Shown: positions 1 to 6,895, numbered from the stretch's first letter. The stretch: 10,853 nt of DNA from Candidatus Woesearchaeota archaeon (GCA_016219795.1 JACRKK010000070.1:1-10853), one strand, 5' to 3'. Translations and numbers: made by a program. The notes: a model not told the origin generated them from the letters alone.

Positions 1-125
1 TCAGACAAAGACTTGGAAGATTGGTGAGAAAAACATGTTCATTCTCCAAATCTCTTGAAAACCATAACAAAGTTATTGGGCTATTTCTTCAAGAAAGAAA
101 TATGGAGCGTTTATCAGTCAAATGA
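1..125 (+). CDS. IS1-family transposase, C-terminal end (partial, cut by window edge)
   Basis: From base 3 a reading frame runs without a stop to TGA at 123-125 and encodes about 40 residues. It contains RLGRLVRKTCSFSKSLENHN followed by KVIGLFLQERN. The R-L-x-R-K-T-x-x-F-S-K-S pattern and the following (H/N)-x-K-x-I-G segment match the C-terminal end of IS1-type (InsB) DDE transposases, which carry out cut-and-paste or copy transposition of the element. The N-terminal zinc ribbon and the catalytic acids lie outside the window, so I cannot say whether the copy is intact. No clear terminal inverted repeat could be fixed between the stop codon and the TATA box at 181. The other window edge also carries the start of a probable IS1-type gene. 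Confidence 0.72.
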   Translation, partial: RQRLGRLVRKTCSFSKSLENHNKVIGLFLQERNMERLSVK

Positions 126-180
126 TAACACTTCCAATTTTACTATATTCTCATTATTTGTAGGGGTAGAAATAAGCAGA

Positions 181-188
181 TTTATATA
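181..188 (+). promoter_or_regulatory. TATA box for the YkgJ-like gene
   Basis: The sequence is TTTATATA followed by G, an ideal archaeal TATA element. Its first base is 30 bases before the ATG at 211, which places the expected transcription start at or next to the ATG, so the mRNA should be leaderless. No SD motif is present. Confidence 0.75.
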
Positions 189-210
189 GCATCCCCAAGC
201 CCGCTCTTCC

Positions 211-624
211 ATGGATGCAGAAACCATTGCAGATGAAGCACGGAGCAGCATAGGGTGGTATTGCATGTCTACTTGCAAAGCGTTGTGCTGCAGAAAAGGC
301 ATTATCCGACTGCAGGGGAAACAGGAAATTGCGGCAGTGACGCAAGGAAAGGAAGAAGAACTGCGCAAGGAAAGACTTCTGGAGGATGCCGGCGGCGAAG
401 CTGCAATACTGCATGTGGGTAAAAGGCCGTGCCCTTCGCTGACATCCGACAGCAAGTGCAGCATCTACACCAACCCCCACAGGCCAAAAGGCTGTGCAAA
501 TTTTCCCCTCTATTTTTATGGCAATACACTATGGGCTGCCTCCTTCTGCCCTGCAGTTAAGACTGGCCTTATGGATGAGCATCTGAAGAGGATTGAGGAG
601 TTGGGTGTGAAGGTGCTGAAGTAG
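211..624 (+). CDS. YkgJ/CxxCxxCC-family cysteine-cluster protein
   Basis: This 137-residue protein carries eight cysteines in the arrangement of the YkgJ family (zinc/iron-chelating cysteine cluster, formerly UPF0153). An N-terminal cluster has C18, C22, C26 and C27 (CMSTCKALCC). It is followed by C74, by C83 in a C-x-I-Y context, by RPKGC95xxFP, and by C113 in a late S-F-C-P. The C-S-I-Y and R-P-x-x-C-x-x-F-P blocks are the family's diagnostic motifs. The family is thought to bind a metal or Fe-S centre, and the exact role is unknown. The segment between the clusters (residues 45-60) is rich in K and E. The ATG at 211 is chosen because a TTTATATA box lies 30 bases upstream, which implies a leaderless mRNA. 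The gene ends 35 bases before the Nudix gene, which has its own TATA box. Confidence 0.8.
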   Translation: MDAETIADEARSSIGWYCMSTCKALCCRKGIIRLQGKQEIAAVTQGKEEELRKERLLEDAGGEAAILHVGKRPCPSLTSDSKCSIYTNPHRPKGCANFPLYFYGNTLWAASFCPAVKTGLMDEHLKRIEELGVKVLK

Positions 625-631
625 AAATCTT

Positions 632-639
632 TTTATATG
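632..639 (+). promoter_or_regulatory. TATA box for the Nudix/YdjM operon
   Basis: TTTATATG sits within the T-run TTTTTATATG, directly after the upstream gene's stop codon. It starts 28 bases before the ATG at 660, so a leaderless transcript is expected. The T-run may also help terminate the upstream gene. Confidence 0.6.
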
Positions 640-659
640 GCAGTGCTTCAGAAAGTTCT

Positions 660-1313
660 ATGGTTGAAATTCTTAGAGTTTATGATCTTGAGGGGCATTT
701 TCTTGAGAACATGGAACGAAAGAAGTATTACAAACAGGCACGATCTGAATACAGGAGAAAAGGGAGCATCAGCAGAACAGTTGCGATAGTGAAATTGCTG
801 CTTTTTCGCTCTGATGGAAAGATGCTCCTTACCAAGAGGAGTAGCATCAAAAAGGAGAACCCACTTCTATGGGATAAGGCATTAGGTGGTCATCAGATAG
901 GGGGTGAAGACTCAGTTAAGACTTTAATGAGAGAATGCACTGAGGAATTAGGCATCAATATCAAAGTAGTGGATAAAAAATTTAAGGGATTTATCTCCCT
1001 AGAAAATCTATCCAAATCTGCTGTTGTTAGACTACTGGAAAAAAGATTGTTGCGTACCACCTCTGTTATTTACAAAAATAGGTTTACCATGCAGTTACCA
1101 AAGCAGGAAACAATCTATCTGGGAATTTATGATGGGCCCATTGTTCTTGCAGATGGCGAAGTTGCGGCGATTAAGTATGTTACTCTTACTCAAGCATTGC
1201 ACGCAATTAAAATCAAACCATCTCTCTATACCGATGATATTAAACAATTGGTTAAACATTATACGCCCGTAATGAAATCAATGCTTAAGGAGTTAAACAC
1301 ATGTACCCGCTAA
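660..1313 (+). CDS. Nudix hydrolase (IPP-isomerase-like subgroup)
   Basis: This 217-residue protein has a complete Nudix box at residues 77-99. G77 is followed by five residues and E83, then seven residues, then RECTEELGI, which fits GX5EX7REUXEEXGU with all metal-binding glutamates present. Upstream, residues 45-75 show the beta-strand run with K-L-L-L-F, D-G-K, L-L-x-K-R-S, and N-P-x-L-W-D-K, and the protein opens with V-Y-D-L-E-G. Those features recall the IPP-isomerase/YfcD-like subgroup more than ADP-ribose or mutT-type enzymes. The enzyme should hydrolyse a nucleoside- or prenyl-diphosphate-type substrate, and the exact substrate cannot be read from the sequence. The start follows a TATA box at 632 with no SD. 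Its last 13 bases overlap the next gene, so the two are probably translationally coupled. Confidence 0.85.
   Translation: MVEILRVYDLEGHFLENMERKKYYKQARSEYRRKGSISRTVAIVKLLLFRSDGKMLLTKRSSIKKENPLLWDKALGGHQIGGEDSVKTLMRECTEELGINIKVVDKKFKGFISLENLSKSAVVRLLEKRLLRTTSVIYKNRFTMQLPKQETIYLGIYDGPIVLADGEVAAIKYVTLTQALHAIKIKPSLYTDDIKQLVKHYTPVMKSMLKELNTCTR
1287..1294 (+). promoter_or_regulatory. Shine-Dalgarno site of the YdjM-like gene
   Basis: AAGGAGTT lies inside the end of the Nudix coding region, 6 bases before the ATG at 1301. It is a strong SD for an internal operon gene, in contrast to the leaderless first gene. Confidence 0.65.
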
Positions 1314-1771
1314 GCCATTTTTTGCTCCCCTTTTTCCTGGGGGAGGTCCTTGTTGAATTCGGCTATCTGAACCACTGGACTGCTATCCTTGCAGGCGTTG
1401 TAGGGGTTGCGATTGATTTAGACCACGCGGTTGGCGCTGCCTATTACCGAAAAAAACTCAATCTCAAAGATCTATGGCACCGTGCAGTTGTTGTGCATGA
1501 ACATAAAGAGACTTTTATTCACCGTTTTTTTGGTTTTGTTGTTTTTTCCCTTGCCACCTGGGCTCTCTTCTTTTGGTATTTTGTGCTTTATATGGTTGTA
1601 TCCGTTGGCTATTATACCCACATGTTTTTGGACCATATCAATCTCAATATATTTCAGTTCAAGAAATCCTACCCTCTGAGACTGGGGAGTTTTTCTATCC
1701 ACCTGCCACAGCATGAGCTATGGTTTGATATTCTGCTTGCGGTTGCATCGCTGGTTCTGATTTTGCTGTAG
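1301..1771 (+). CDS. YdjM/DUF457-like membrane-bound putative metal-dependent hydrolase
   Basis: This 156-residue integral membrane protein has hydrophobic segments at about residues 8-37, 76-106 and 142-156. Conserved polar residues are embedded in it: H6; D39-x-D41-H42 in the first segment; H66-x-H68 with H74; H107 and D111-H112 in HMFLDHIN. This H/D pattern in a small multi-pass protein is typical of the YdjM/DUF457 family (annotated LexA-binding or inner-membrane metal-dependent hydrolase), whose substrate is unknown. The start lies within the Nudix gene (13-base overlap), preceded by AAGGAGTT, so the two are one operon. An archaeal role in lipid or phosphate ester metabolism beside a Nudix enzyme is possible but is only an inference. 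The gene converges with the - strand gene ending at 1786. Confidence 0.72.
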   Translation: MYPLSHFLLPFFLGEVLVEFGYLNHWTAILAGVVGVAIDLDHAVGAAYYRKKLNLKDLWHRAVVVHEHKETFIHRFFGFVVFSLATWALFFWYFVLYMVVSVGYYTHMFLDHINLNIFQFKKSYPLRLGSFSIHLPQHELWFDILLAVASLVLILL

Positions 1772-1785
1772 GAAAAAATGGGTTC

Positions 1786-2463
1786 TTACTTATCTGGAAT
1801 GGTGATGAGGACAGGCAAGAGTTGGCCCATTATCAGAGGAGTATATTTATGCGGATTCCCTACAAAATCATTAATAACTGCCATTCTTCTGACAAGGTCA
1901 TGAGTATCCTGCTGATAACCTTTGCTGCGGTAATCTGGAACATTAGTCTCCCAAAACAGGTCAGCAAGGATGAGGTAATGTACCAGAGGTGAGACCTGTG
2001 TTTCAACAAGAGTAACGATGTAATCTGTTCCATCCTTCAGGACTCCGCTCTCAATGAAGGAACAAAGTGATGTTGGGTCTGGGTTCAGTGTCAGCAACAG
2101 GTTGTAGAGCGATTCTCCCTCAGTCCCAAAGAAATCTTTTTGTGTTATCCTTCGGCTCTGCTGTCTCTTTGCAAAATAGACTCTCAATAACTCTTCCCCT
2201 GAAATTATTGCTGCCCCATTATCATAGCTCCATATCGTTACAGGGCTGAATTCCTTTACGATGTCTGGGGTGACTAAATACTCCTTTTCATTCTCAATCC
2301 CTATAGTCCACTTGTCAAAAGACCCCTCTTGCTCACGAATATATACAGAGAGATGTTGCATCTCTGTTAGAGTATGCATAATAAACGCATGTTCATGGGA
2401 GTTTATGCCAAAAGAAATGCTGTCTTCTGTGAAATCACGCACCATCAAAAATGCGCTTTTCAT
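1786..2463 (-). CDS. Hypothetical protein, no recognised family
   Basis: I do not recognise this 225-residue protein. It appears soluble and mixed alpha/beta, with no signal peptide, membrane segment or cysteine cluster (one Cys at about residue 133). Regions that look conserved-domain-like are SISFGINSHEHAFIMHTLTE near the start and an alpha-helical C-terminal part with QVSPLVHYLILADLFWE and THDLVRRMAVINDFVGNPHK. It is a - strand gene whose start lies 36 bases from repeat copy A. I found no TATA box at the usual spacing and no SD for the ATG at 2463. The frame stays open upstream into the repeat (about to 2571) but has no ATG, GTG or TTG there. A start at the internal ATG at 2445 is also possible. 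It ends 14 bases from the convergent YdjM-like gene. Confidence 0.6.
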   Translation of the reverse strand: MKSAFLMVRDFTEDSISFGINSHEHAFIMHTLTEMQHLSVYIREQEGSFDKWTIGIENEKEYLVTPDIVKEFSPVTIWSYDNGAAIISGEELLRVYFAKRQQSRRITQKDFFGTEGESLYNLLLTLNPDPTSLCSFIESGVLKDGTDYIVTLVETQVSPLVHYLILADLFWETNVPDYRSKGYQQDTHDLVRRMAVINDFVGNPHKYTPLIMGQLLPVLITIPDK

Positions 2464-2498
2464 AAACGCTTTGTAGGGCCAAAGCAGGTCATCTACTC

Positions 2499-2625
2499 GT
2501 AAAAAGAAAATCGGCCACCGCCGGTCAATAGACCGGCGGCATTCTCGCTTCGCTCGGGCCGATTTTCTTTAACCCTGCGTTTTCCATTGAGCCACTAGTG
2601 AATACACTAGTGGAAAACGCAGATT
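2499..2625 (+). repeat. Structured repeat, copy A (127 bases, two hairpin modules)
   Basis: This copy is 117/127 identical, without gaps, to 10376-10502 on the same strand. Module 1 is a 14-bp outer stem (2503-2516 with 2557-2570) enclosing a 9-bp hairpin (2518-2526 with 2531-2539, loop AATA) and an unpaired 17-base segment containing GCTTCGC. Module 2 is a 9-bp stem (2575-2583 with 2614-2622) with an 8-base bulge, enclosing a 9-bp hairpin built on ACTAGT (2592-2600 with 2605-2613, loop AATA). Six of the ten differences from copy B are three paired, structure-preserving swaps. The copy lies 53 bases after the transketolase stop and 36 bases before the start of the hypothetical gene. It could be a REP-like or IS200/IS605-like non-autonomous element, a structured RNA, or a bidirectional terminator. 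Confidence 0.9.
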
Positions 2626-2678
2626 TTATCTAGTGCCATTAGTCTTAGTGAAGGGAAGAGGTTATTTAAAAGTTACTA

Positions 2679-4577
2679 CTAAAAAGTAAGCATATCCCTC
2701 ACTCTTTTCTTGATGTCAGAAGGAGCAAGACCTTGATTTGGAATTTGCTCCAAAATACCCCCCTGACCAATCTTAGTGGTGCCCAGATGCGCATACCTGG
2801 GAGCAAAACCTCTCTCCAGCAGCCACGTCCCAAATTTGCTGCCTAAGCCAGTATTATAATTCTGGCTCTCCACCACAAGGACAAAGGGAGTTGCACCCAG
2901 CTTTTTCATCATCTGCTCATCCACCACATTCAGCACAGGCTTGTTCACAAGACCTACAGAAATTCCTTCTTTCTTCAGCTCTTCAACAGCATGTAAACAG
3001 CGATAGACCATCTCTCCAAAGGTGACGATATACCCCAGCGTTCCTTCCCTTATCACTTCATCGTTTCCCGTAAACCTGTACCCCGCTCCAAAATGCGGGC
3101 TGCCATCCCCATTAAGGATGGACGGAACACCAGAACGTGTTGAGAACACAAATCGCAACCCTGCTTCATAGAATATTTTCTCAAGCACAGCCTGCAACTG
3201 CTGTGCATCTGCAGGAAAATACAACCGGGTGTTATCATCCTCACAAATACCATTGTCCGCAAAGAAATTGTTGATGCCAAAGTGGCAGGTGTTGTCTGCC
3301 ATCTCATCCACGCCTGCGTGGGAGAAATGCGCAAGCACGTTGGCGTTGTTGAGCCGTGCCATAGTTATCTCGGAGATAACCATCTCAAGGAATGCAGAAA
3401 ATGTACCATAAATGCCCTGGTAGCCTGGCTTTGAGCCAAAGCCTGCTGCAACAGAAAAGTTGTTGCGCTCCATAACTCCTGCCATCCTATAAAACTCAGG
3501 ATACGCTTTGCCAATGCTGTCGAGACCGCAGCTCCCACCTAAATCATTGCTCATCACCAAAACTTTCTTGCGCTGTTCTTCTGGGAGTCTATTGAGAATA
3601 TTAATGACTATCTTACCAAACTCTGACCGGTTTTTTTTCTGCTCTTTGGAACTGCCCAGATAGACCGTAGTGTCTTTGGTCTTGGGTGCTGTCTTTAGCA
3701 ATTCCACAGCTTCTGCATACCCTTTTTGCTCAAGATAATGGATAGCATGCTCCACCTCAATGCAATCATGGCCTTTGGTGCTTCCTTCAATCCCAGAAAT
3801 ACCAGGTGCCATCGCACGTTTGTTGATAAGAACAACAGGACCTGCTTTGGTAAACGCAGTCTGTATCCGTGCGTAAAGGGAAGCAATATCTTCCCCTTTC
3901 CCCGCATTGACCGAAAGACCATGGCCGCTGAGCGTCTGTGCAACATTAAAACCATGCATATAAGCAGAAGGATGACCTTCTATAGTCACGTCATTATCAT
4001 CAATCAGAAGCACGACATGCAGCTTATGGGCAACAGCGTAACGTGCTGCTTCAGAATCATTGCCCTCCATCTGGGAGCCGTCGCTTCCAAACAGGACTAC
4101 CTTTTTATCTGGGTTTTGTTCAGCAACCCCATTCACATAACTCCACAAATGCCCAAGCCTGCCGGAACTAAACAAGATTCCTTTTTTTTCCAGACGCTCA
4201 GGATGGCCATAGAGATGGTGACCATGCACTCTATAATGCAATAAATCCTCAGCTGTCAGACCCCAGTTGTTGAGCGCTGCCATGATGTACTGGATGATGA
4301 CACGATGACCTGCTTCATCGTAGAAAACTGGAACTATCTGGTCTGGGTTGCCACGCATAAACGCATCACAGATAAGCACTTCGGGTGTAATATCATATGC
4401 GCCGCCTGTGTGCCCGCCAAGCCCTTTGGCTCCACCCAGGGCGCTGGCAAAAACAACCATGTCCCGCACAAGCTGGATGTTGGCCTGCAGTTGTTGCAAC
4501 TGCCTGGGGAGTAGCGTCTTCTGGGAAAGAGAAAATGAGAGTGGTTGGTAAGCATCGAGAGGGATAGGGAATTTCAT
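2679..4577 (-). CDS. tkt: Transketolase, full-length single chain
   Basis: At 632 residues this has the length and domain order of bacterial and eukaryotic transketolases. It is a thiamine-diphosphate enzyme that moves two-carbon units between sugar phosphates in the non-oxidative pentose phosphate pathway, supplying ribose and erythrose phosphates. The N-terminal ThDP-binding domain has GGHTGGAYD at 54-62, the diphosphate/Mg motif GSDGS at 164-168, and N195 in LLIDDNDVTIEGH. The pyrimidine-binding domain begins near 338 and carries the expected glutamate as E370 in GVMERNNF, followed by Y-G-T-F. The C-terminal transketolase domain starts near 510. Many archaea encode this enzyme as two genes, and here it is one. 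The ATG at 4577 is 28 bases from a TATA box on the same strand, so the mRNA should be leaderless. Substrate is inferred, and a dihydroxyacetone synthase-like relative is not excluded. Confidence 0.88.
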   Translation of the reverse strand: MKFPIPLDAYQPLSFSLSQKTLLPRQLQQLQANIQLVRDMVVFASALGGAKGLGGHTGGAYDITPEVLICDAFMRGNPDQIVPVFYDEAGHRVIIQYIMAALNNWGLTAEDLLHYRVHGHHLYGHPERLEKKGILFSSGRLGHLWSYVNGVAEQNPDKKVVLFGSDGSQMEGNDSEAARYAVAHKLHVVLLIDDNDVTIEGHPSAYMHGFNVAQTLSGHGLSVNAGKGEDIASLYARIQTAFTKAGPVVLINKRAMAPGISGIEGSTKGHDCIEVEHAIHYLEQKGYAEAVELLKTAPKTKDTTVYLGSSKEQKKNRSEFGKIVINILNRLPEEQRKKVLVMSNDLGGSCGLDSIGKAYPEFYRMAGVMERNNFSVAAGFGSKPGYQGIYGTFSAFLEMVISEITMARLNNANVLAHFSHAGVDEMADNTCHFGINNFFADNGICEDDNTRLYFPADAQQLQAVLEKIFYEAGLRFVFSTRSGVPSILNGDGSPHFGAGYRFTGNDEVIREGTLGYIVTFGEMVYRCLHAVEELKKEGISVGLVNKPVLNVVDEQMMKKLGATPFVLVVESQNYNTGLGSKFGTWLLERGFAPRYAHLGTTKIGQGGILEQIPNQGLAPSDIKKRVRDMLTF

Positions 4578-4597
4578 GCAGGCAAAAAAATGAATGG

Positions 4598-4605
4598 ACT
4601 ATAAA
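4598..4605 (-). promoter_or_regulatory. TATA box for transketolase
   Basis: On the - strand the sequence reads TTTTTTATAGT. The TTTATAGT octamer starts 28 bases before the ATG at 4577, which implies a leaderless mRNA. It lies within codons of the longest possible upstream form of the + strand PUA gene, which argues for a shorter form of that gene. Confidence 0.62.
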
Positions 4606-4639
4606 AAAGTGATGGTCAAGACCATCAAAACAACAATCC

Positions 4640-4647
4640 TTAAAAAA
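4640..4647 (+). promoter_or_regulatory. Candidate TATA box for the NOL1/NOP2-type PUA gene
   Basis: TTAAAAAA, preceded by TCC, begins 29 bases before the ATG at 4669. This matches the spacing of the other leaderless genes in the window, although the motif is weaker than the TTTATATA boxes. Confidence 0.42.
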
Positions 4648-4668
4648 CAGCAGGTGTTCTATAGCACC

Positions 4669-5124
4669 ATGTTTTCCCTAAAGCCTCTTAATTCCAAGGA
4701 AGTGCGCAATATCCAGAAGAAGCTTGTAGAACAATGGGGATGCTCCCTCCCTGGAGAATTTGTTCTCTTTCAGAACCAAAAAAACAAGCTATATCTGACC
4801 AACAGAGAAATTGGCCTTATGGACCCCAAGAATTTTCGCATCGATGCCATGGGCTTATATGTTGGAGAAGTACAGGAAGATGGCATCAGGCTGAGCATTG
4901 AGGGAAGCCAGATCATCGGCAAGAACGCCACACAGAATGTTGTTTCCTTATCCGAGCAGCAGATGCGGGCATGGATGAATGGAGAACAAGTCACGGTTGA
5001 TGACGCCTACAACTGCAGATGTCATGTACTTGTACGCTACCTTGATGATTTTCTGGGTTGCGGGAAACTGAAAGGCACATCACTTTTGAACTACGTGCCC
5101 AAAGAACGTAGAATGCTGGCTTAG
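4669..5124 (+). CDS. NOL1/NOP2/fmu-type PUA-like RNA-binding protein
   Basis: From this start the protein has 151 residues. It resembles the stand-alone archaeal PUA-like proteins related to the C-terminal domain of NOL1/NOP2/RsmF rRNA m5C methyltransferases (COG3270-like). Visible features are an N-terminal LNSKEVRNIQKKLVEQWG, the strand run KLYLTNREI, then FRIDAMGLYVGEVQEDGIRL with S-I-E-G-S-Q, and the C-terminal HVLVRYLDDFLGCGKLKGT and NYVPKERRM. It contains no methyltransferase domain and is probably an RNA-binding partner in rRNA or tRNA modification or ribosome assembly. The frame allows earlier ATGs at 4594 and 4612. I prefer 4669 because the family begins close to the LNSKEV segment, a TATA-like element sits 29 bases upstream, and the earlier start would overlay the transketolase TATA box. 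Its stop overlaps the convergent HD gene by 4 bases. Confidence 0.7.
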   Translation: MFSLKPLNSKEVRNIQKKLVEQWGCSLPGEFVLFQNQKNKLYLTNREIGLMDPKNFRIDAMGLYVGEVQEDGIRLSIEGSQIIGKNATQNVVSLSEQQMRAWMNGEQVTVDDAYNCRCHVLVRYLDDFLGCGKLKGTSLLNYVPKERRMLA

Positions 5125-6857
5125 GCAGCTATTTTCTCTGCCCACTGGAACACGTGGGTCTTATTATATTTATAGGTTTTCAGAACCTGTTCCAAATCAA
5201 TGAGCTGCAGGTATTGCATCTCTTTATCGTTGCTTAAGAGCCGTCTCTCTCTCTTACGTTCTGCTTCATCCTTGCGCATGTCATAATACTGGTCAAACAT
5301 ACCATCAAAGATGAAACGCTCTCCTGAAGCACTCCACCCCGCATCACGGTGCGTCTGGCTTGTAAAACCCTTGCCGTCGGTAGCACGTTCATATGCATCC
5401 GCAAGCCATTGATAGAAGCTGAATGGCACTGGAGTAGTACTCTTTTTTTTCTTTTGGTATGTTGTGTACTGATTCCGGATCTCAAAAGCCATTTCAAAAA
5501 AGTGGTAGAAATCGCTGGCAATCTTCTGCCTAATTTGCGGATCTGCCAGGTCTTTCACTGCCATGTTGCCATAGATAGCAAGCCAGTCTTCCAGTTCATT
5601 TCTGAAATAACGTGCACCAAAATCCTGTCTTTGCATTGCATCCTCAAGGAAATGTAATGGAGCAGCACCGTCTGCTGGCACTACATTGTCGAGTCGATGC
5701 CATCCCCTAAACAATGCATACAACCGGGTGAATCCATTAATCCTATAAAGTTCCTGATTATGGAAATATTCGATATGCGCCTTCTGCCGGTCAATGCGGT
5801 CAAGGGTGCTGTCAACAAGTGCGTCCTTAAGGTAGTAAAGGAAAGGATGCTGCTGTTTGCCAAACTGCTGGTTGATAAAGTCAACCATCATAAACGACTT
5901 GAAAATCTCTTTGAGCTTTTCAGGCCCTTCATAGAAAACATTGATGCCCCAGTGCTCCAGAGTCCTCCGGAGAGGATTCTGCAGAGCGTGTTTTACTTTT
6001 TCTTTATAGAGGTGGGCTTGCGGCCCTTTGCTTTGAAAGAGCCCTTTTTTAATGTAGTCAACAAATTTTTTAACTCCATTCGATAACATGACACTGCGTA
6101 GTTGCACATCATCCATTTCCGTGATGTTGTGCCTGCGGTCTGCAAGCTTAATGGCCATGACGCGCAGATAAGTATCAAAGGTGATCTCGTGATCACTATA
6201 TTTCTTCTCCAACGCATTAAGATAAGAAAAGTAGTCCTGTTCCTCAGTCCTTGAGAGTGCCGTAATCATGCGGGTAATGTCACCAACATCTTGTTCAGTT
6301 ATGGCAAGGTGATGCTCATCTATACAATTATCAAACCGTTTTTTTATTTCACTTATTTTAAAACCGCATTCTTCAATGACATCATGGTAGAGAGCAGCAA
6401 TAAGGGTCTTGTAATCCACTATTGTTTGTCCATCTCCTTTTTCTGCATCCAGAAACAGCATCCGTGCAACTTCCAGAGAATGCTTAGAGCGCAGAGACCC
6501 TACGTCACGCTTTGCATGCCCATGTATGCCTACTACATCTTTAATGGCATAGGCAAACAGCTTTTGCTGGTCGGGAGTCATCCTGTCCTGATAGCCGGGA
6601 AAATAGCGGTTGAGAAACCCCCCCATGACGCCAGCCTCAGAAAAGAGACCTCTTTCTTCCTCTGGCGGAGGGGTTGCATAATCATTTAAATACCTGTTAA
6701 CCCGCGTATCAAGAGAATCCAATTGCAGAAGCGGTGTTTTTTCTGCAAAGTCCAAGAGCTCTTTTACAACATCATTCTCAATAGAATAATCATGCGTTCT
6801 TGCAGCAATCAAATGAGCGTATTCTTCTTTTGTTCTGGGGAGTTGAATCTCATCCAT
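5121..6857 (-). CDS. RelA/SpoT-like HD-domain protein (possible (p)ppGpp hydrolase) with long unknown C-terminus
   Basis: This is a 578-residue soluble protein. Residues of about 100-260 form an HD phosphohydrolase domain of the RelA/SpoT/Mesh1 kind: H126 in SKHSLEVARML, the HD pair H158-D159 in LIAALYHDVIEEC, a helix with ITRMITALSRTEEQ, and D240 in IKLADRRHN. The spacing, the HDxxEE block and the KLADRxHN block are those of (p)ppGpp hydrolase domains. No (p)ppGpp synthetase, TGS or ACT domain follows. Residues 270-578 are mostly helical and I do not recognise them. Hydrolysis of (p)ppGpp or another nucleotide is a family-based inference. The ATG at 6857 follows a TTTATAAA box at 6883-6890, giving a 5' UTR of a few bases at most. 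The gene is 38 bases downstream of the MCT-1-like gene but has its own promoter, and it overlaps the convergent PUA gene by 4 bases. Confidence 0.75.
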   Translation of the reverse strand: MDEIQLPRTKEEYAHLIAARTHDYSIENDVVKELLDFAEKTPLLQLDSLDTRVNRYLNDYATPPPEEERGLFSEAGVMGGFLNRYFPGYQDRMTPDQQKLFAYAIKDVVGIHGHAKRDVGSLRSKHSLEVARMLFLDAEKGDGQTIVDYKTLIAALYHDVIEECGFKISEIKKRFDNCIDEHHLAITEQDVGDITRMITALSRTEEQDYFSYLNALEKKYSDHEITFDTYLRVMAIKLADRRHNITEMDDVQLRSVMLSNGVKKFVDYIKKGLFQSKGPQAHLYKEKVKHALQNPLRRTLEHWGINVFYEGPEKLKEIFKSFMMVDFINQQFGKQQHPFLYYLKDALVDSTLDRIDRQKAHIEYFHNQELYRINGFTRLYALFRGWHRLDNVVPADGAAPLHFLEDAMQRQDFGARYFRNELEDWLAIYGNMAVKDLADPQIRQKIASDFYHFFEMAFEIRNQYTTYQKKKKSTTPVPFSFYQWLADAYERATDGKGFTSQTHRDAGWSASGERFIFDGMFDQYYDMRKDEAERKRERRLLSNDKEMQYLQLIDLEQVLKTYKYNKTHVFQWAEKIAA

Positions 6858-6882
6858 AAGACGGGCAGAGAATGCAAATCCA

Positions 6883-6890
6883 TTTATAAA
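6883..6890 (-). promoter_or_regulatory. TATA box for the HD-domain gene
   Basis: TTTATAAA on the - strand starts 33 bases before the ATG at 6857 and lies within the 38-base gap behind the MCT-1-like gene. The HD gene therefore need not depend on read-through. Confidence 0.6.
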
Positions 6891-6895
6891 GAGTA

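Noticed and set aside
141..149. TACTATATT as the terminal inverted repeat of the left IS1 element
   Set aside because: The match to 10718-10726 is only 9 AT-rich bases, does not extend either way, and overlaps a TATA box at the other end.
2491..2632. ATCTA on both sides of repeat copy A as a target-site duplication
   Set aside because: The two 5-base matches stand at different distances from the repeat edges (3 and 2 bases) and copy B has no equivalent, so chance is likely.
4594..4668. Longer start (ATG at 4594 or 4612) for the NOL1/NOP2-type PUA gene
   Set aside because: No TATA box at the right distance, and the 4594 form overlays the transketolase promoter; family similarity begins near the Met at 4669. 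Not fully excluded.
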